From positions 1 to 23,973 of the forward strand of contig JAKISE010000045.1 in the NCBI GenBank assembly GCA_021648745.1: 23,973 nt of DNA. Reading direction: 5' to 3'. Positions 22,901 through 23,973 of this stretch are shown here, piece by piece. Numbering within the stretch: position 1 is the first letter of the stretch; each line of letters begins with the position of its first letter. Under the pieces are notes generated by a model. The model was given only the letters and a program-made list of their open reading frames with translations. It made no database searches and was not told the origin of the DNA. This DNA comes from Cyclobacteriaceae bacterium (lineage in GTDB: Bacteria > Bacteroidota > Bacteroidia > Cytophagales > Cyclobacteriaceae). The position numbers and the translations under genes are program-made.

Positions 22901-23641
22901 CTAGTATCCATACTTTTTAAGTATGTTTTTAGCCTTATTTGAAAAAAGAAATAGATAAAACTGCTGGGCGTTCTCATTACTCTTTTTGCTTCTTTTAATA
23001 ATTACTACCCCTTGTGCGATAGGTGAATAGGTGGTCGAATCTAGTTCGAGCCAATGTCCCACATTTTTTAATTGCGGACTCATAACAATTGACAATGCAG
23101 TAAAGCCTATTTCCGCGGCACCTGAATTGATAAATTGAGTGGTTTGCGATATGTTTTCTCCATAAACCAGCTTTTTTTTAAGGTCTTCGTGCATATTATA
23201 ATACTCTAAAACTTCTTTAGCAGCTAATCCATAAGGGGCGGTTTTGGGGTTTGGCAGGGCAATATGCGTAATGCGGCTTTTGGTTAGCAGGTTTAATGTA
23301 GGTTCAAGTGCTTGAGAAGTAAACAAAACCAGTTTCCCATATCCATACACTGCCGGTTTTTGGTCAGTTAAGCCAAGTGTATAAAGCTTGTTCGGATATT
23401 TCATATCAGCGGAAACAAACACATCATAAGGAGCTCCTTCTTTTATTTGTGCTAATAATTTGCCTGAGGAGCCTTGAATAATATCAACATTAATTTCTGT
23501 TTGTTGTGTAAATGCCAATGCAATTTCTCTAATGGCATATTGCGCATTGGCAGCTGTAGCTATGCGTAACGTATTATTCGGTTTTTCTTGGCAGGAAAAA
23601 GGAGTAATGACTAACAAGAAATATAGAAAACCGTGTTTCAT
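22901..23641 (-). CDS. modA: Molybdate-binding lipoprotein
   Basis: The 246-residue protein has a lipoprotein signal ending ITPFSC (Cys17). The periplasmic type-II binding-protein fold of ModA follows: LRIATAANAQYAIREIALAFTQ, VDIIQGSSGKLLAQIKEGAPYDVFVSADMKYPNKL, IALPNPKTAPYGLAAKEVLE and GAAEIGFTALSIV. The Ser/Ala-rich anion-binding segments (ATAAN, GSSGK) are present. It captures molybdate and delivers it to ModBC. It is the first gene of the modABC unit. Co-location with a Mo hydroxylase and cofactor maturation genes supports molybdate rather than another anion. Confidence 0.9.
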   Translation of the reverse strand: MKHGFLYFLLVITPFSCQEKPNNTLRIATAANAQYAIREIALAFTQQTEINVDIIQGSSGKLLAQIKEGAPYDVFVSADMKYPNKLYTLGLTDQKPAVYGYGKLVLFTSQALEPTLNLLTKSRITHIALPNPKTAPYGLAAKEVLEYYNMHEDLKKKLVYGENISQTTQFINSGAAEIGFTALSIVMSPQLKNVGHWLELDSTTYSPIAQGVVIIKRSKKSNENAQQFYLFLFSNKAKNILKKYGY

Positions 23642-23661
23642 AAATGAATAATATCGTTGTT

Positions 23662-23695
23662 CAAAGGTATTAATTTAATCCCTGATGTTTCACAA
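23662..23695 (-). promoter_or_regulatory. Candidate promoter for modABC
   Basis: On the minus strand TACCTTTG (complement of 23662-23669) matches TAnnTTTG exactly, and TTG (complement of 23693-23695) lies 23 bases upstream, the upper limit of known spacing. The leader to the modA ATG would be about 15 bases. No riboswitch-like fold was seen ahead of modA. Confidence 0.45.
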
Positions 23696-23704
23696 AATGC
23701 CAGT

Positions 23705-23820
23705 AAGGAACTCTTATAGAGATCTGCGTAGGCAGATGACCATTTGAAATCGTCATTGCAAATCTCGTTTTTAAGAGATGTGGCAATCTTCAAAAAGCAG
23801 AAGATTCTTCGTTCCTCAGA
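23705..23820. repeat. Degenerate dispersed palindromic repeat
   Basis: This contains ATCTGC-GTAG-GCAGAT (23722-23737) and a longer imperfect hairpin from CGTCATTGCAAATCTC (23751-23766) to GAGATGTGGCAATC (about 23775-23788), then a GTTCCTCAG tail. The pieces resemble the common bacterial CGTCATTGC...GGCAATCT interspersed repeats. GTGGCAATCT also occurs at 20035 and 20229. No gene is visible in 23642-23973. Confidence 0.5.
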
Positions 23821-23851
23821 ATTAGAAAAAAAAATTTGGAATCTCTTTTAA

Positions 23852-23880
23852 CCCGAAATATGCAATAGAAATTCTATTAA
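23852..23880. mobile_element. Left end of an element B copy, interrupted
   Basis: CCCGAAATATGCAATAGAAA and the following TTCTATTAA match the first 28 bases of the 163-bp element B copies, then the match stops at TTAA where element C begins. The rest of B is expected beyond the right edge if the copy was split by insertion. Confidence 0.6.
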
Positions 23881-23973
23881 CCTGAGTTCGACCTAAGGAA
23901 TACTGTCAGCTTTAAGTGAAAATTTCATAAACGACTCAAATTTATGTAGGACTAACGAGTTAATTCAAATAAA
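23877..23973. mobile_element. Element C copy (cut by the window edge)
   Basis: It begins TTAACCTGAGTTCGACCTAA and continues through GGAATACTGTCAG into a body (23910-23964) that matches 6710-6764. The first 33 bases are the reverse complement of 6877-6909, so they form the terminal inverted repeat of the family. The right end is outside the window. Confidence 0.6.

Noticed and set aside
23642..23973. Possible molybdenum cofactor riboswitch ahead of modA
   Set aside because: The leader is very short from the candidate promoter, and the folds further upstream belong to dispersed repeats; no Moco-riboswitch-like architecture was recognised.

Overview
The window is AT-rich chromosomal DNA from a member of the Bacteroidota, most likely the Cytophagales. 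The evidence is a GldJ-type gliding lipoprotein, several short Bacteroidota-style lipoprotein signals, family assignments typical of the phylum (DUF4136, DUF2490, DUF3995) and sites matching the Bacteroidota promoter consensus (TTG, then TAnnTTTG). The genus cannot be fixed from the sequence alone.

Layout. 1-2700: the tail of an unidentified gene and its terminator, comF, a 373-bp non-autonomous insertion, then convergent gldJ. 3005-6579: a tight four-gene unit (TPR protein, ROK sugar kinase, DUF4136 lipoprotein, secreted alpha/beta hydrolase). 6911-8958: an OmpR-family response regulator and its histidine kinase. 9455-13724: a probable inorganic-carbon module (SulP anion transporter with STAS domain, universal stress protein, beta-carbonic anhydrase, DUF2490 outer-membrane protein, DUF3995 membrane protein). 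13982-15112: a membrane-anchored metallo-beta-lactamase-fold protein. 19543-15171 (minus strand): a two-subunit molybdenum hydroxylase (2Fe-2S subunit, then Tat-exported Mo subunit) followed by the maturation factors XdhC and a MocA-like nucleotidyltransferase. 19849-20430: a 34-residue Lys-rich protein, a decayed gene and a MITE. 20452-21213: arylamine N-acetyltransferase. 23641-21326 (minus strand): modA, modB, modC for molybdate uptake.

How the genes fit together. The modABC transporter, XdhC, the MocA-like protein and the Mo hydroxylase form one theme: molybdate import, cofactor completion, and an exported or periplasm-facing hydroxylase. SulP, the carbonic anhydrase and the DUF2490 protein form a second theme, CO2/bicarbonate handling. 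Upstream of SulP are four TAAT cores spaced exactly 11 bp apart, ending 10 bp before a TAnnTTTG-like element. This is the geometry of an OmpR/PhoB-type binding array, and an OmpR-type regulator is encoded just upstream.

The gaps are rich in small dispersed elements. Element A (1020-1392) has 15-bp perfect terminal inverted repeats and an 8-bp target duplication. Element B is 163 bp, in two copies about 92% identical, each with its own 5-bp target duplication, plus a fragment and a shorter relative. Element C has ends near CCTGAGTTCGACCTAAGG; one copy is inserted inside a B copy at the right edge of the window. No tRNA, rRNA, CRISPR array or intact transposase was seen.
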